A stretch of DNA of 34,614 nucleotides from an uncultured Clostridia bacterium (GTDB lineage Bacteria; Bacillota; Clostridia; Oscillospirales; Ruminococcaceae): assembly GCA_947625125.1 (NCBI GenBank), contig CANQNF010000029.1:1-34614 (forward strand), written 5' to 3'. The notes beneath the pieces were generated by a model. The model saw only the letters and a list, made by a program, of their open reading frames with translations, was not told the DNA's origin and made no database searches. A program made the position numbers and the translations under genes. Each line of letters starts with the position of its first letter. The stretch's first letter is position 1. Positions 1 through 6,559 of the stretch are shown here, piece by piece.

Positions 1-1
1 T

Positions 2-74
2 TCCTCCTTAGCTCAGTCGGTAGAGCATGCGGCTGTTAACCGCAGTGTCGTTGGTTCGAGTCCAACAGGGGGAG
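2..74 (+). tRNA. tRNA-Asn (anticodon GTT)
   Basis: A full cloverleaf can be drawn. The acceptor stem 2-8 pairs with 67-73 (one T-G wobble), the anticodon loop at 33-39 carries GTT at 35-37, and the T-arm has the usual GGTTCGAGTCC. The discriminator is G74 and no CCA is encoded. It is the first gene of a short tRNA array on the plus strand. Confidence 0.97.
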
Positions 75-133
75 CGAGCGCGGGAAGAAATTTTGCCATC
101 CGCAGCGGGGCTTCCCGGCAGGGCCGCCCATAA

Positions 134-205
134 GGCTCCGTGGTCAAGCGGTTAAGACATCGCCCTTTCACGGCGGTAACACGGGTTCGATTCCCGTCGG
201 AGTCA
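134..205 (+). tRNA. tRNA-Glu (anticodon TTC)
   Basis: The acceptor stem 134-140 pairs with 198-204. The anticodon loop 165-171 contains TTC at 167-169, and the T-arm GGGTTCGATTCCC is intact. Discriminator A205, CCA not encoded. It lies 59 bp after tRNA-Asn and is probably cotranscribed with it. Confidence 0.97.
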
Positions 206-234
206 TTTCAGAGAAAGAAACCGTTCAAAAGTAT

Positions 235-275
235 GGCGCGATAGCCAAGTGGTAAGGCACGGGTCTGCAACATCT
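235..275 (+). pseudogene. Orphan 5' half of a tRNA-Cys
   Basis: The acceptor 5' strand, D-arm and anticodon loop (TCTGCAA) of a tRNA-Cys are present and closely match the intact copy at 313-384. The similarity ends just after the anticodon loop; no anticodon 3' stem, T-arm or acceptor 3' strand follows. Break-off in the anticodon region is what is left when a recombinase crosses over inside a tRNA gene and the 3' half is later lost. It cannot fold as a tRNA. Confidence 0.8.
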
Positions 276-312
276 ATGTTGCCACCATTTCAGTCAACTA
301 AATAGTCAATAA

Positions 313-384
313 GGCGCAGTAGCCAAGAGGTAAGGCAATGGTCTGCAACACCAGTACGCACCGGTTCAAATCCGGTCTGCGCCT
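313..384 (+). tRNA. tRNA-Cys (anticodon GCA)
   Basis: The acceptor stem 313-319 (GGCGCAG) pairs perfectly with 377-383. The anticodon loop TCTGCAA contains GCA, and the T-arm CCGGTTCAAATCCGG is intact, with discriminator T384. It lies directly before a strong terminator and 200 bp from the 3' end of a convergent tyrosine integrase gene, the usual position of an integration target. Confidence 0.97.
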
Positions 385-387
385 CTC

Positions 388-424
388 AAAAAACCTTGAA
401 AATGTTGAGTTTTCAGGGTTTTTT
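388..424. terminator. Bidirectional terminator between tRNA-Cys and integrase
   Basis: A 15-bp stem (388-402 with 410-424, one G-U pair) and a 7-nt loop. The 3' arm ends in six T on the plus strand, and the 5' arm gives six T on the minus strand. It can end both the tRNA transcript and the integrase transcript. Confidence 0.85.
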
Positions 425-555
425 GTTTCCCCAATTTTTTCTCATCACTTAATTACACCTAAGCCTCTGTTCTTTTTTTGATTGTTTTTTCAATAGTTTA
501 ATTTTTCACAAGCATCGTTTTAAACCGTTTCAAATCGGATTAAGTTTTTTCATAA

Positions 556-574
556 GGTGGTAAATAGGTGGTAA
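556..574 (+). repeat. Two GGTGGTAA direct repeats, candidate integrase arm sites
   Basis: GGTGGTAA occurs at 556-563 and 567-574, exactly 11 bp apart, between the integrase stop codon and the tRNA-Cys. Short direct repeats beside an integrase gene are typical arm-type binding sites of lambda-class integrases. A related pair (TTACTAC twice, 11 bp apart, inverted orientation) lies at 34320-34337. Function is inferred. Confidence 0.4.
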
Positions 575-584
575 GGCATAGGTC

Positions 585-1781
585 TTATAACTGATCCACC
601 AAATCGTGCTTTCCACCCGAATCCGTATGAAGATAGGTCTTTATAACGACCTTGTAATCGTCACCCAGCAGTTCAGCCACGGCCTTGATATCCTGGTGAC
701 TGGAAGTTCTGCTTAGTAATCTTGTTGCAAAGGTGTGTCTGAGTGCATGGACCCCATAATGCGGAAGATCACATTTGCGGAGAATCCTGTCAAGCGTTTC
801 CTGTATGTTTCGGCTGGTAGGGAAATTGCCGGTGCTGGTACATACAATAAAATCTTCCCTGACTTGATGCTTTCCATAAGTATCGAGCATAATGTCCAAG
901 CATTTCGTTGCTTCCTGATTTAAAGGAATAATTCTGTTGCTCCTGGGATACTTTGGAGGTGTAACGATCTGCGTGTAGTGTTTGGAGATGCGTTTATCCC
1001 TATTCTTGACGTTGCTTACTGTCTCAGTAATATGAATGCTCTTACGTCCTTCGTCATCCTTTAATATCCCATTTTTGGATAAACCCAGCATTTCGCCTTC
1101 ACGCAAGCCGGTATTCAGCATGAATACAAGAGCAGGACCATAGCGGTAGCTTAATGTCCCATCCGGCTTATATGAGAGAGCGACCTCCTTAATTTTCTCG
1201 ATAGATTCGTCAGGGATAATTTGAATTTGCTTTGTTTTCACGCCTACAGCTGATTCATCAGGCATTTCAACATTGATAAAAGGGTCATACGTTTTAGGAA
1301 AATCTTTTTCCGCCTTTCCGTATTTAATCATCGAGTGCAGAAACAAATACACTTTTCTGATAGTGGAATAACTGTAGTTTGGCTGCAGCTCATCCAAAAG
1401 AGCTTGGATATCTGCAGATTTTAAATTGCACATCAGAATCCTGGATATAGGATGAGGTTTGATGTGGATTTCAAAAATAGACTCTGTACGGTCATAGGCG
1501 GTCTGTTTTAGTGTCTTTCGTATAACCTGCTGGCTCTTATAGTGTAGAAATTTAGTCGCATACTGGTCAACGGTCAATTTCATATTCACCACTTCTCCAG
1601 CCTGTACCAGAAATTTGTATTCATCCAGCTTTGCTTTTGCCTCAGATTTTGTTTTGCCGGAAAATTCTTTTGGCGGCATCCCTTTCCTGTTATATCTTGC
1701 AATCCACCTCCCTTTGTTATTCTTAAAAATAGTTCCGTCACCTTTGCTGCGTCGAGTTTTCACTGTTGTTTCATTCGCCAT
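585..1781 (-). CDS. int: Tyrosine recombinase / integrase
   Basis: Site-specific recombinase expected to insert and excise the element at an att site, here probably by the tRNA-Cys gene. The protein is about 398 aa, normal for Tn916/ICE-type integrases. It has an N-terminal arm-binding region (about residues 10-50), a SAM-like core-binding domain (about 65-165) and a C-terminal catalytic domain. Catalytic residues can be seen: Arg in NTGLREGEMLGL, the HALRH box with its second Arg, and the tyrosine in IKTYLHT near the end. Two ATGs lie 6 nt apart (1787 and 1781). The downstream one is preferred because the AAAGGAG sits about 9 nt before it against 3 nt for the other. Its own promoter lies at 1851-1879, and the excisionase-like gene is just upstream on the same strand. 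Confidence 0.95.
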   Translation of the reverse strand: MANETTVKTRRSKGDGTIFKNNKGRWIARYNRKGMPPKEFSGKTKSEAKAKLDEYKFLVQAGEVVNMKLTVDQYATKFLHYKSQQVIRKTLKQTAYDRTESIFEIHIKPHPISRILMCNLKSADIQALLDELQPNYSYSTIRKVYLFLHSMIKYGKAEKDFPKTYDPFINVEMPDESAVGVKTKQIQIIPDESIEKIKEVALSYKPDGTLSYRYGPALVFMLNTGLREGEMLGLSKNGILKDDEGRKSIHITETVSNVKNRDKRISKHYTQIVTPPKYPRSNRIIPLNQEATKCLDIMLDTYGKHQVREDFIVCTSTGNFPTSRNIQETLDRILRKCDLPHYGVHALRHTFATRLLSRTSSHQDIKAVAELLGDDYKVVIKTYLHTDSGGKHDLVDQL

Positions 1782-1844
1782 AATCATACGCTCCTTTCAG
1801 TAGAAAAGAACTTCACCTTATTGCGAATGGAAGCAGTAAGTCGT

Positions 1845-1886
1845 ATTTGCATTATATTACATGGAAAATGGTTTGACAATGCAAAT
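1845..1886 (-). promoter_or_regulatory. Integrase promoter inside a 9-bp inverted repeat
   Basis: On the minus strand TTGTCA (1874-1879) and TATAAT (1851-1856) are 17 bp apart, an excellent sigma-A promoter for the integrase. The perfect inverted repeat ATTTGCATT (1845-1853) / AATGCAAAT (1878-1886) overlaps the -10 on one side and the -35 on the other, as expected for an operator. The binding protein is unknown; the excisionase-like protein encoded just upstream or the element's XRE protein are candidates. Confidence 0.7.
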
Positions 1887-1892
1887 CGCAAG

Positions 1893-2111
1893 TTAAAAAT
1901 AAAGTTCTTTTCCTATGTTTTTTGCTAAAAATTCCTGAATAGCTGTCTTGGAAGTAAAATAGTCCCGTCCGATTTTGGTAACCGGAAGGATTTTGCTCTG
2001 AAGCAAATCTCTTGTTTTGGTTTTTCCGACTCCCAGCATCTGAGATATTTCTTCAACAGAGTATTTGCGAAAATCGTCATATTGTGACATTTCAATTCTT
2101 GCTTTATTCAT
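1893..2111 (-). CDS. Excisionase-like small DNA-binding protein
   Basis: A 72-aa protein with a MerR/excisionase-type helix-turn-helix: YSVEEISQMLGVGKTKTRD, then LLQSKILPVTKIGRDYFTSK, the recognition-helix and wing pattern of helix-turn-helix 17 proteins such as Tn916 Xis. It should direct the integrase toward excision. The ATG at 2111 is chosen because GTGAGG sits 6 nt upstream; a longer frame begins at 2162 but has no clear ribosome binding site. It lies just upstream of int on the same strand with a promoter between them, so the two may be expressed separately. Confidence 0.8.
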   Translation of the reverse strand: MNKARIEMSQYDDFRKYSVEEISQMLGVGKTKTRDLLQSKILPVTKIGRDYFTSKTAIQEFLAKNIGKELYF

Positions 2112-2415
2112 AATAGACCTCACAAACGATAATAGATTGAGTTTACGCATACCTTCCATCACCGCTTCCTGCGCCCACTCTGGCCGCGTTGACTGGCTGC
2201 ACTGTGTGCAATCAATCTGACGGAAGGCAGACTTATCGCAGAGAGCCGTCCATCAGAACCCATATACATGATGGTGTATGTTCTTCAGTTGTCAAAGAAC
2301 AGCTAACCTATTTCAGAGAAATCAGGTCAATCTAAAAAAGAAGGGAGCAATGGATGTAAATTACTTGAAAATTTTCATACAAAAAGCATTATGGCACTAT
2401 ATATGGAATCAGAAG

Positions 2416-2445
2416 TTGACAGGATACAAGATGTTGTGTTAAGAT
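2416..2445 (+). promoter_or_regulatory. Sigma-A promoter of the DNA-metabolism operon
   Basis: A perfect -35 TTGACA (2416-2421) and a -10 TAAGAT (2440-2445) with an 18-bp spacer. The transcript would begin near 2452 and carry a leader of about 400 nt before the first gene at 2852. Confidence 0.6.
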
Positions 2446-2483
2446 AATGCCGTAATTGATTTTTATGCGTACCCGCAGATGGG

Positions 2484-2520
2484 AACAGGCAGGCATACAA
2501 GTTGTATCCTGCGGTCTGTT
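2484..2520 (+). promoter_or_regulatory. Leader hairpin
   Basis: AACAG / CTGTT, GCAGG / CCTGC and ATAC / GTAT pair in a nested way, giving a long imperfect hairpin 30 nt into the predicted transcript. No U-run follows, so it is a leader structure, not a terminator. Confidence 0.4.
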
Positions 2521-2586
2521 TACCGGATACCGGGTCCCGGCTGAAGCAATCACACGCCGGGAGCATACGTTGTTTATGATTGAACG

Positions 2587-2636
2587 AAGTGCCAGAAGAA
2601 CAATGCCCACGTTTGGCAGTCTTTTGGCACTTTTTT
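2587..2636 (+). terminator. Leader terminator 1, with an alternative pairing
   Basis: AAGTGCCA (2587-2594) pairs with TGGCACTT (2625-2632), and six T follow from 2631. TGCCA at 2590-2594 can instead pair with TGGCA at 2614-2618, which would undo the terminator. It lies inside the untranslated leader, before any gene of the operon. Confidence 0.65.
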
Positions 2637-2699
2637 ATTGGCTGTGATCAAGTATGGATCCGGACAGTAAAAGTGAATATGTGGGAGACCACACGCAGT

Positions 2700-2734
2700 A
2701 AGGAATGGAACCTTAATGGACCATTCCTTTTTTT
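2700..2734 (+). terminator. Leader terminator 2
   Basis: AAGGAATGG (2700-2708) pairs perfectly with CCATTCCTT (2721-2729) across a 12-nt loop, and is followed by a seven-T run. It is 118 bp upstream of the first start codon, so transcription of the operon must pass it. Confidence 0.85.
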
Positions 2735-2851
2735 GTGCGAGCAAAAACGAGATTGGCCAGAATGTCCGAAAGGACTTTCCCGCATAAGCGGCTGGATAAA
2801 TCAAACAGCCTCCGTAGAAACGGAGAGAACAAAGAAAGGTGGTAGGAAACC

Positions 2852-4003
2852 ATGAATGAAACAAGAGTGTACGCTGACGATTATCGCGGCGTATTCCGCA
2901 GACAGGAGGATTTTCTGGATTGCCTGAAGAACATAGGCAGCCATTCCTCATGGAAGCGGAAGAAGACCAAGAGCCTGCGCCTGGTGGCGATCACAGAGGA
3001 AAGTCAGGTCACAAAGGATTTAAAGGAGCAGTACGCAATGGACGGGCTGGATGAGGAGATCATTACAGACACCATTGTGAACACGGGTCTTGTGCTAAAG
3101 GTCAAGAATGAGTATTACCCTGTCAGGAGCTGTGCGATCAAAAGCATACTCGACCGTGCGGGCATCAGCGGGAGCGGATTAAAACGTGTGGAGAGGAATG
3201 TGTATGCCAGGATCCTGAATGAATGTCTGAAGAAGACGGCAGGAGAAGCCCTGCTGCGTGTTTCCGAGGGCAAAGTGTCTGCGGTATTGGGAGGAGACAG
3301 CCATGACTATGCAGTGCTTGATATGGAACAGATCTTCTTGCATTCCGTGGATTATCTTTCCAAGAACTACAAAGGCTGCCAGTATGCCGGAGGATTTTAC
3401 GAGCATGACATGACATCCGCCCTCTGGATTTTTGAAGGAGAGGATGAACTGCTGGAAGCATACCAGAAAGAGCTGTGCCTGCATGGAAAAGCGGCTAAGG
3501 AGATGAAACCAATGGTCCGTATCACAACATCGGATACCGGATCTGCAGGGGCAAATATTTACCCTATGCTGGTCTCCGGTTTCGATCATAAGGTAATCGC
3601 CTTGGGAACTCCGCTGCGCCTGAGCCACAGGAACGGATGCGGTATCGGGGAGTTTGACACCCAGCTCAGACAGCTGTATGCGAAGTACCAGCTTGCAGCC
3701 GGGAACCTTACAAGGCTTCTGAACGTAGAGATTGTCAATCCGGTAAACTGCATGAAAGGCGTCATGGATAAGCTTGAAATTGCCATGAAGTATAAAGCAG
3801 AAGCGGTGGATCTGTTTGTCAGTCAGTATGGGGAGGATCCCTGTCTGGCACATGACATCTATTACGGTATTTCTGAGATCCTGTTCATGCTTGCCTGCGA
3901 GGGAGCAGAAGGGAGCCGGATCACCCGTATGGAAGAAGTGATTGCCAGGGCACTGTCCCTGGACTGGAAACAGTATGATGTTCCGGGAACTTATAAATGG
4001 TAA
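2852..4003 (+). CDS. Conserved hypothetical protein, first gene of the module (DUF932-like?)
   Basis: A 383-aa soluble protein without signal peptide or membrane segment, read after a GGTGG ribosome binding site. I recognise no catalytic motif. The overall plan (N-terminal region with LRLVAITEES, a middle part with VLGGDSHDYAVLDM, and IRLTTSDTGSAGANIYPM-type strand-rich text toward residues 220-270) recalls large phage/plasmid proteins of the DUF932 type, but this is weak. It opens an operon of recombination and replication genes, 19 nt before the DUF5688-like gene, so a role in element DNA metabolism is likely only by context. Confidence 0.8.
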   Translation: MNETRVYADDYRGVFRRQEDFLDCLKNIGSHSSWKRKKTKSLRLVAITEESQVTKDLKEQYAMDGLDEEIITDTIVNTGLVLKVKNEYYPVRSCAIKSILDRAGISGSGLKRVERNVYARILNECLKKTAGEALLRVSEGKVSAVLGGDSHDYAVLDMEQIFLHSVDYLSKNYKGCQYAGGFYEHDMTSALWIFEGEDELLEAYQKELCLHGKAAKEMKPMVRITTSDTGSAGANIYPMLVSGFDHKVIALGTPLRLSHRNGCGIGEFDTQLRQLYAKYQLAAGNLTRLLNVEIVNPVNCMKGVMDKLEIAMKYKAEAVDLFVSQYGEDPCLAHDIYYGISEILFMLACEGAEGSRITRMEEVIARALSLDWKQYDVPGTYKW

Positions 4004-4022
4004 AAGAAAGGGGAAAGAAAAG

Positions 4023-4958
4023 ATGAAAGAGTTGAGAGATCATATCATAGCGGAGCTGGAGCTGAAACTTGGCGAGGGATACAGGATAACTCCCTGTAAT
4101 AAGACCCAAAATAACGGGCTTATTTTACACGGTATCTGCATCCGTAAGGTGAATGAGTCCATGGGTTATGTATTATATACGGAAGGATATGTCCGGAATC
4201 GTAGTACGGGAAAGCTGGATCCTGGAGAGATTGCAAATGCCATGCTGCAGGAATGTAGGAAGCATACCATTCCCAGAAACGTGGTGGGCAATGTGCTTGA
4301 TTTCCATGCAATGAAGGACAGGATCCGGATGAAACTGGTCAACTATGACGCAAATAAGAAGGAACTGGAAAATGTCCCGCACAGGAGGTTCTTGGATCTT
4401 GCTGTCACCTATTATCTGGAGATGGATCCGATAGAGGAACAATACGCTTCGGCAGCTGTTACGAATAAGCTGATGAAGATATGGAACATCACAGAGGATG
4501 AACTGCACCGCATTGGCATGGACAGGCTTCTTACAAAGGATGGCTGCAATGTCACGGATATGCTCAGCATATTATGCCAGATGGCACAGGCAGAAAAGGA
4601 TATGGAAACAGACCCTGCCTTTGCCGGGCTGAAACAGGGAAGTCCCGGTCTGGAGATGTTTGTGGCATCCAACCGCGAGAGAAGGTTCGGGGCGGCCAGT
4701 CTGCTGAATACATCTCTCCTGCAGGATATTGCAGAAAGATTGGGACACAGCCTGGTCATTTATCCCAGCAGCATCCATGAACTGGTCCTCATTCCACAGA
4801 AGCATGGGAATGAGGGTTACTTAGGTACGGAAGACGTCAAGACGATCAATGCCAACGAGGTCGCCAGGGAGGAACGCCTGTCAAACAGCATCTACCGATA
4901 TGACAGGGAAAGCAGAGAAGTTTCCATCTTTCAGGAAGGAGCGCCGCTTTTCTGCTGA
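4023..4958 (+). CDS. DUF5688-like protein of unknown function
   Basis: 311 aa. It begins at the ATG after AAAGGGGAAAG, not at the longer in-frame start at 3942 that would overlap the previous gene. Features of the family, as I remember it, are the NGLILHGICIRK opening about residue 30, the LYTEGYV strand, and the closing stretch LIPQKHG (about 260) with the ERLSNSIYRYDRESREV end. No signal peptide or membrane segment. Such proteins recur in Lachnospiraceae conjugative elements beside exonuclease and primase genes; their activity is unknown. Confidence 0.8.
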   Translation: MKELRDHIIAELELKLGEGYRITPCNKTQNNGLILHGICIRKVNESMGYVLYTEGYVRNRSTGKLDPGEIANAMLQECRKHTIPRNVVGNVLDFHAMKDRIRMKLVNYDANKKELENVPHRRFLDLAVTYYLEMDPIEEQYASAAVTNKLMKIWNITEDELHRIGMDRLLTKDGCNVTDMLSILCQMAQAEKDMETDPAFAGLKQGSPGLEMFVASNRERRFGAASLLNTSLLQDIAERLGHSLVIYPSSIHELVLIPQKHGNEGYLGTEDVKTINANEVAREERLSNSIYRYDRESREVSIFQEGAPLFC

Positions 4959-5030
4959 ACGGTCTTAAGCAGACTGCAGGCCACAGCTGCCTTGCAGCAG
5001 GGAAAATATAACTGAATAAAATTCCGGGCA

Positions 5031-5060
5031 AAAGAGAGGGAAAAAATCCTTCTCTTTTTC
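5031..5060 (+). terminator. Intergenic hairpin with T-run
   Basis: AAAGAGAGGGA (5031-5041) pairs with TCCTTCTCTTT (5047-5057, one G-U pair) and five T end at 5059. It sits between the DUF5688-like gene and the exonuclease gene and may end or trim part of the transcript. Confidence 0.5.
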
Positions 5061-5104
5061 TGTCCGTACAAAGAGCCGTTTCAGCGGCAGAAAGAGAGGA
5101 AAAT

Positions 5105-6145
5105 ATGAGTCTTAATCTGGCTTATAAACCGATGGTTGTGGTGGACACAGAAAACCTGTCCAGAGAGGAGTGGTTAAAGTACCGGCATCTTGGAATCGGA
5201 GGGAGCGATGCGGCTGCAGTGATGGGCCTGTCGCCTTTCTGCACCAAACGTGACCTGTACTATGATAAGACCGGGATACAGCCGGTTATGGATGAAGAAG
5301 AAAGCAACTGGGTGGCTAAGGAAGTCGGACACCGGCTGGAAGACCTCGTAGCAGAGATCTTTTCCAGGAAGACAGGGCTGCCGGTCAGACCGGACAGGAA
5401 GATGTACCGGCATCCGCTGTATCCGTGGATGATAGCGGATGTGGACTTTATCATCGACTTTCCGGATGGCAGTATAGGGATCTTGGAGTGCAAGACCACT
5501 AATTACAACTGCCAGGACAAATGGGCCGGGAATTGTGTTCCTGTCAATTATGAATACCAGTGCCGGCACTATATGGCGGTCCGGAATGTGGACAGAGTAT
5601 ATATCGCGTGCCTGTACGGGAACAACGAGAATGAATTTTTCATCCGGCTGATCGAAAGAGATTTGGACATTGAGGAGGATCTGATCGCGGAGGAGGAGTT
5701 CTTCTGGAAAGAAAACGTGGAAAAGCGTGTGGAACCTCCTTATACGGAGAAGCCCGATCTGGTGCTTGAGAGCATCCGGAAGCATTTCGGACCTGCGGAT
5801 AAGGATGCAAAGGACGTGAGCCTTGGCAAGAAATACCTTGCCGATATCCGGCGCTACCTTGAGTACAGGGAGCAGAAATCGCAGCTTGACAGCGAATCCA
5901 AACGCCTGGAGGAAAAGATGAAAGAGGCTTATGCCGGGATCGTGGAGGCGCTGGGAGTCAGCTGTACCGGCACGTTAAAAGACGGCACGACAGAATACAC
6001 CGTTACCTATAATCCCATATACCGCACCGGTATAGACAAGAAGGGTCTGGAACGGCTGAAAGCCAATCACCCGGATGTCTATGAGGATTATGTCAGCATC
6101 ACGGAGAGCCGGAGGTTCGCCGTAAAAACGAAAGGAGCAGCGTAA
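5105..6145 (+). CDS. YqaJ-family (lambda-type) exonuclease
   Basis: A 346-aa PD-(D/E)XK nuclease of the YqaJ viral recombinase family. It would resect double-stranded ends to make 3' single strands for annealing. The family signature GIGGSDAAAVMGLSPF is near residues 31-46, H-R-LEDLVAEIF near 80, and the active site is formed by the aspartate in ADVDF (about 117) and ILECKTTNY (about 130). The C-terminal third is an extra helical region (YLEYREQKSQLDSESKRLEE, coiled coil) ending in a beta-rich tail, as in phage members. Its stop codon abuts the next start. A partner annealing protein is expected nearby; see 9772-10725. Confidence 0.93.
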   Translation: MSLNLAYKPMVVVDTENLSREEWLKYRHLGIGGSDAAAVMGLSPFCTKRDLYYDKTGIQPVMDEEESNWVAKEVGHRLEDLVAEIFSRKTGLPVRPDRKMYRHPLYPWMIADVDFIIDFPDGSIGILECKTTNYNCQDKWAGNCVPVNYEYQCRHYMAVRNVDRVYIACLYGNNENEFFIRLIERDLDIEEDLIAEEEFFWKENVEKRVEPPYTEKPDLVLESIRKHFGPADKDAKDVSLGKKYLADIRRYLEYREQKSQLDSESKRLEEKMKEAYAGIVEALGVSCTGTLKDGTTEYTVTYNPIYRTGIDKKGLERLKANHPDVYEDYVSITESRRFAVKTKGAA

Positions 6146-6559
6146 ATGGAAAGGAATGATCTTGTATATGTATGTTCTCCGCTCTCAGCGCCAACGAGAG
6201 AAGAAATCGCAGAGAACATGAGAAAGGCCCGCAGTTATGCGGAGCTTGTATCGGCTTATTTTCAGTGCAGGGCAATCGCCCCGCACTGCTTCCTGCCGGA
6301 GTATCTGGATGATAATATCCCGAAGGAGAGAGAAATTGCCCTGGCATTCGGTCTGAGCGTGCTGCGGATCAGCAAAGCCCTTGTCGTGTGCGGGGAGCGT
6401 ATCAGCAGCGGGATGAAAGGTGAGATCAGGCTGGCGCGGGAACTGGGGATACCGGTCTATGCGCTGGTCAGTTATGCAGGCAGTACCGGCCTGCTGAGGG
6501 TTCAGGGAAAGGAGGAAAGAGATGAAGTGCAGATTTGTAAAAGCTGTCTATCAGAATAA
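6146..6559 (+). CDS. DUF4406/DUF7768-like nucleoside-deoxyribosyltransferase-fold protein
   Basis: 137 aa. The text VYVCSPLSA at the start, ENMRKARSYAELV, AIAPHCFLPEYLD, then DNIPKEREIALAFGLSVL and ALVVCGERISSGMKGEI is the layout of the nucleoside 2-deoxyribosyltransferase-like superfamily found in phages and mobile elements (N-terminal Rossmann strand, then a GxxxE-type motif). It probably binds or modifies nucleotides, but the substrate is unknown. It starts right after the exonuclease stop, and the helicase gene begins 38 nt inside it, so the three are translationally coupled. Confidence 0.85.
   Translation: MERNDLVYVCSPLSAPTREEIAENMRKARSYAELVSAYFQCRAIAPHCFLPEYLDDNIPKEREIALAFGLSVLRISKALVVCGERISSGMKGEIRLARELGIPVYALVSYAGSTGLLRVQGKEERDEVQICKSCLSE

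Larger units (their letters stand above)
2112..2851 (+). other. Gene-free structured leader before the DNA-metabolism operon
   Basis: About 740 bp without a convincing gene. It holds a promoter (2416-2445), a hairpin at 2484-2520 and two terminator-like structures (2587-2636, 2700-2734). The part 2163-2400 shows only an imperfect inverted repeat near 2255-2285. Open frames here are not supported: none has a good ribosome binding site. Confidence 0.6.

Noticed and set aside
2574-2951. 125-codon minus frame and 91-codon plus frame in the leader
   Set aside because: Both run through the two terminators and lack start signals; the sequence is better explained as a structured leader.
3179-3853. 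224-codon minus frame opposite the first operon gene
   Set aside because: Shadow of a well-formed plus-strand gene with a ribosome binding site and codon bias.
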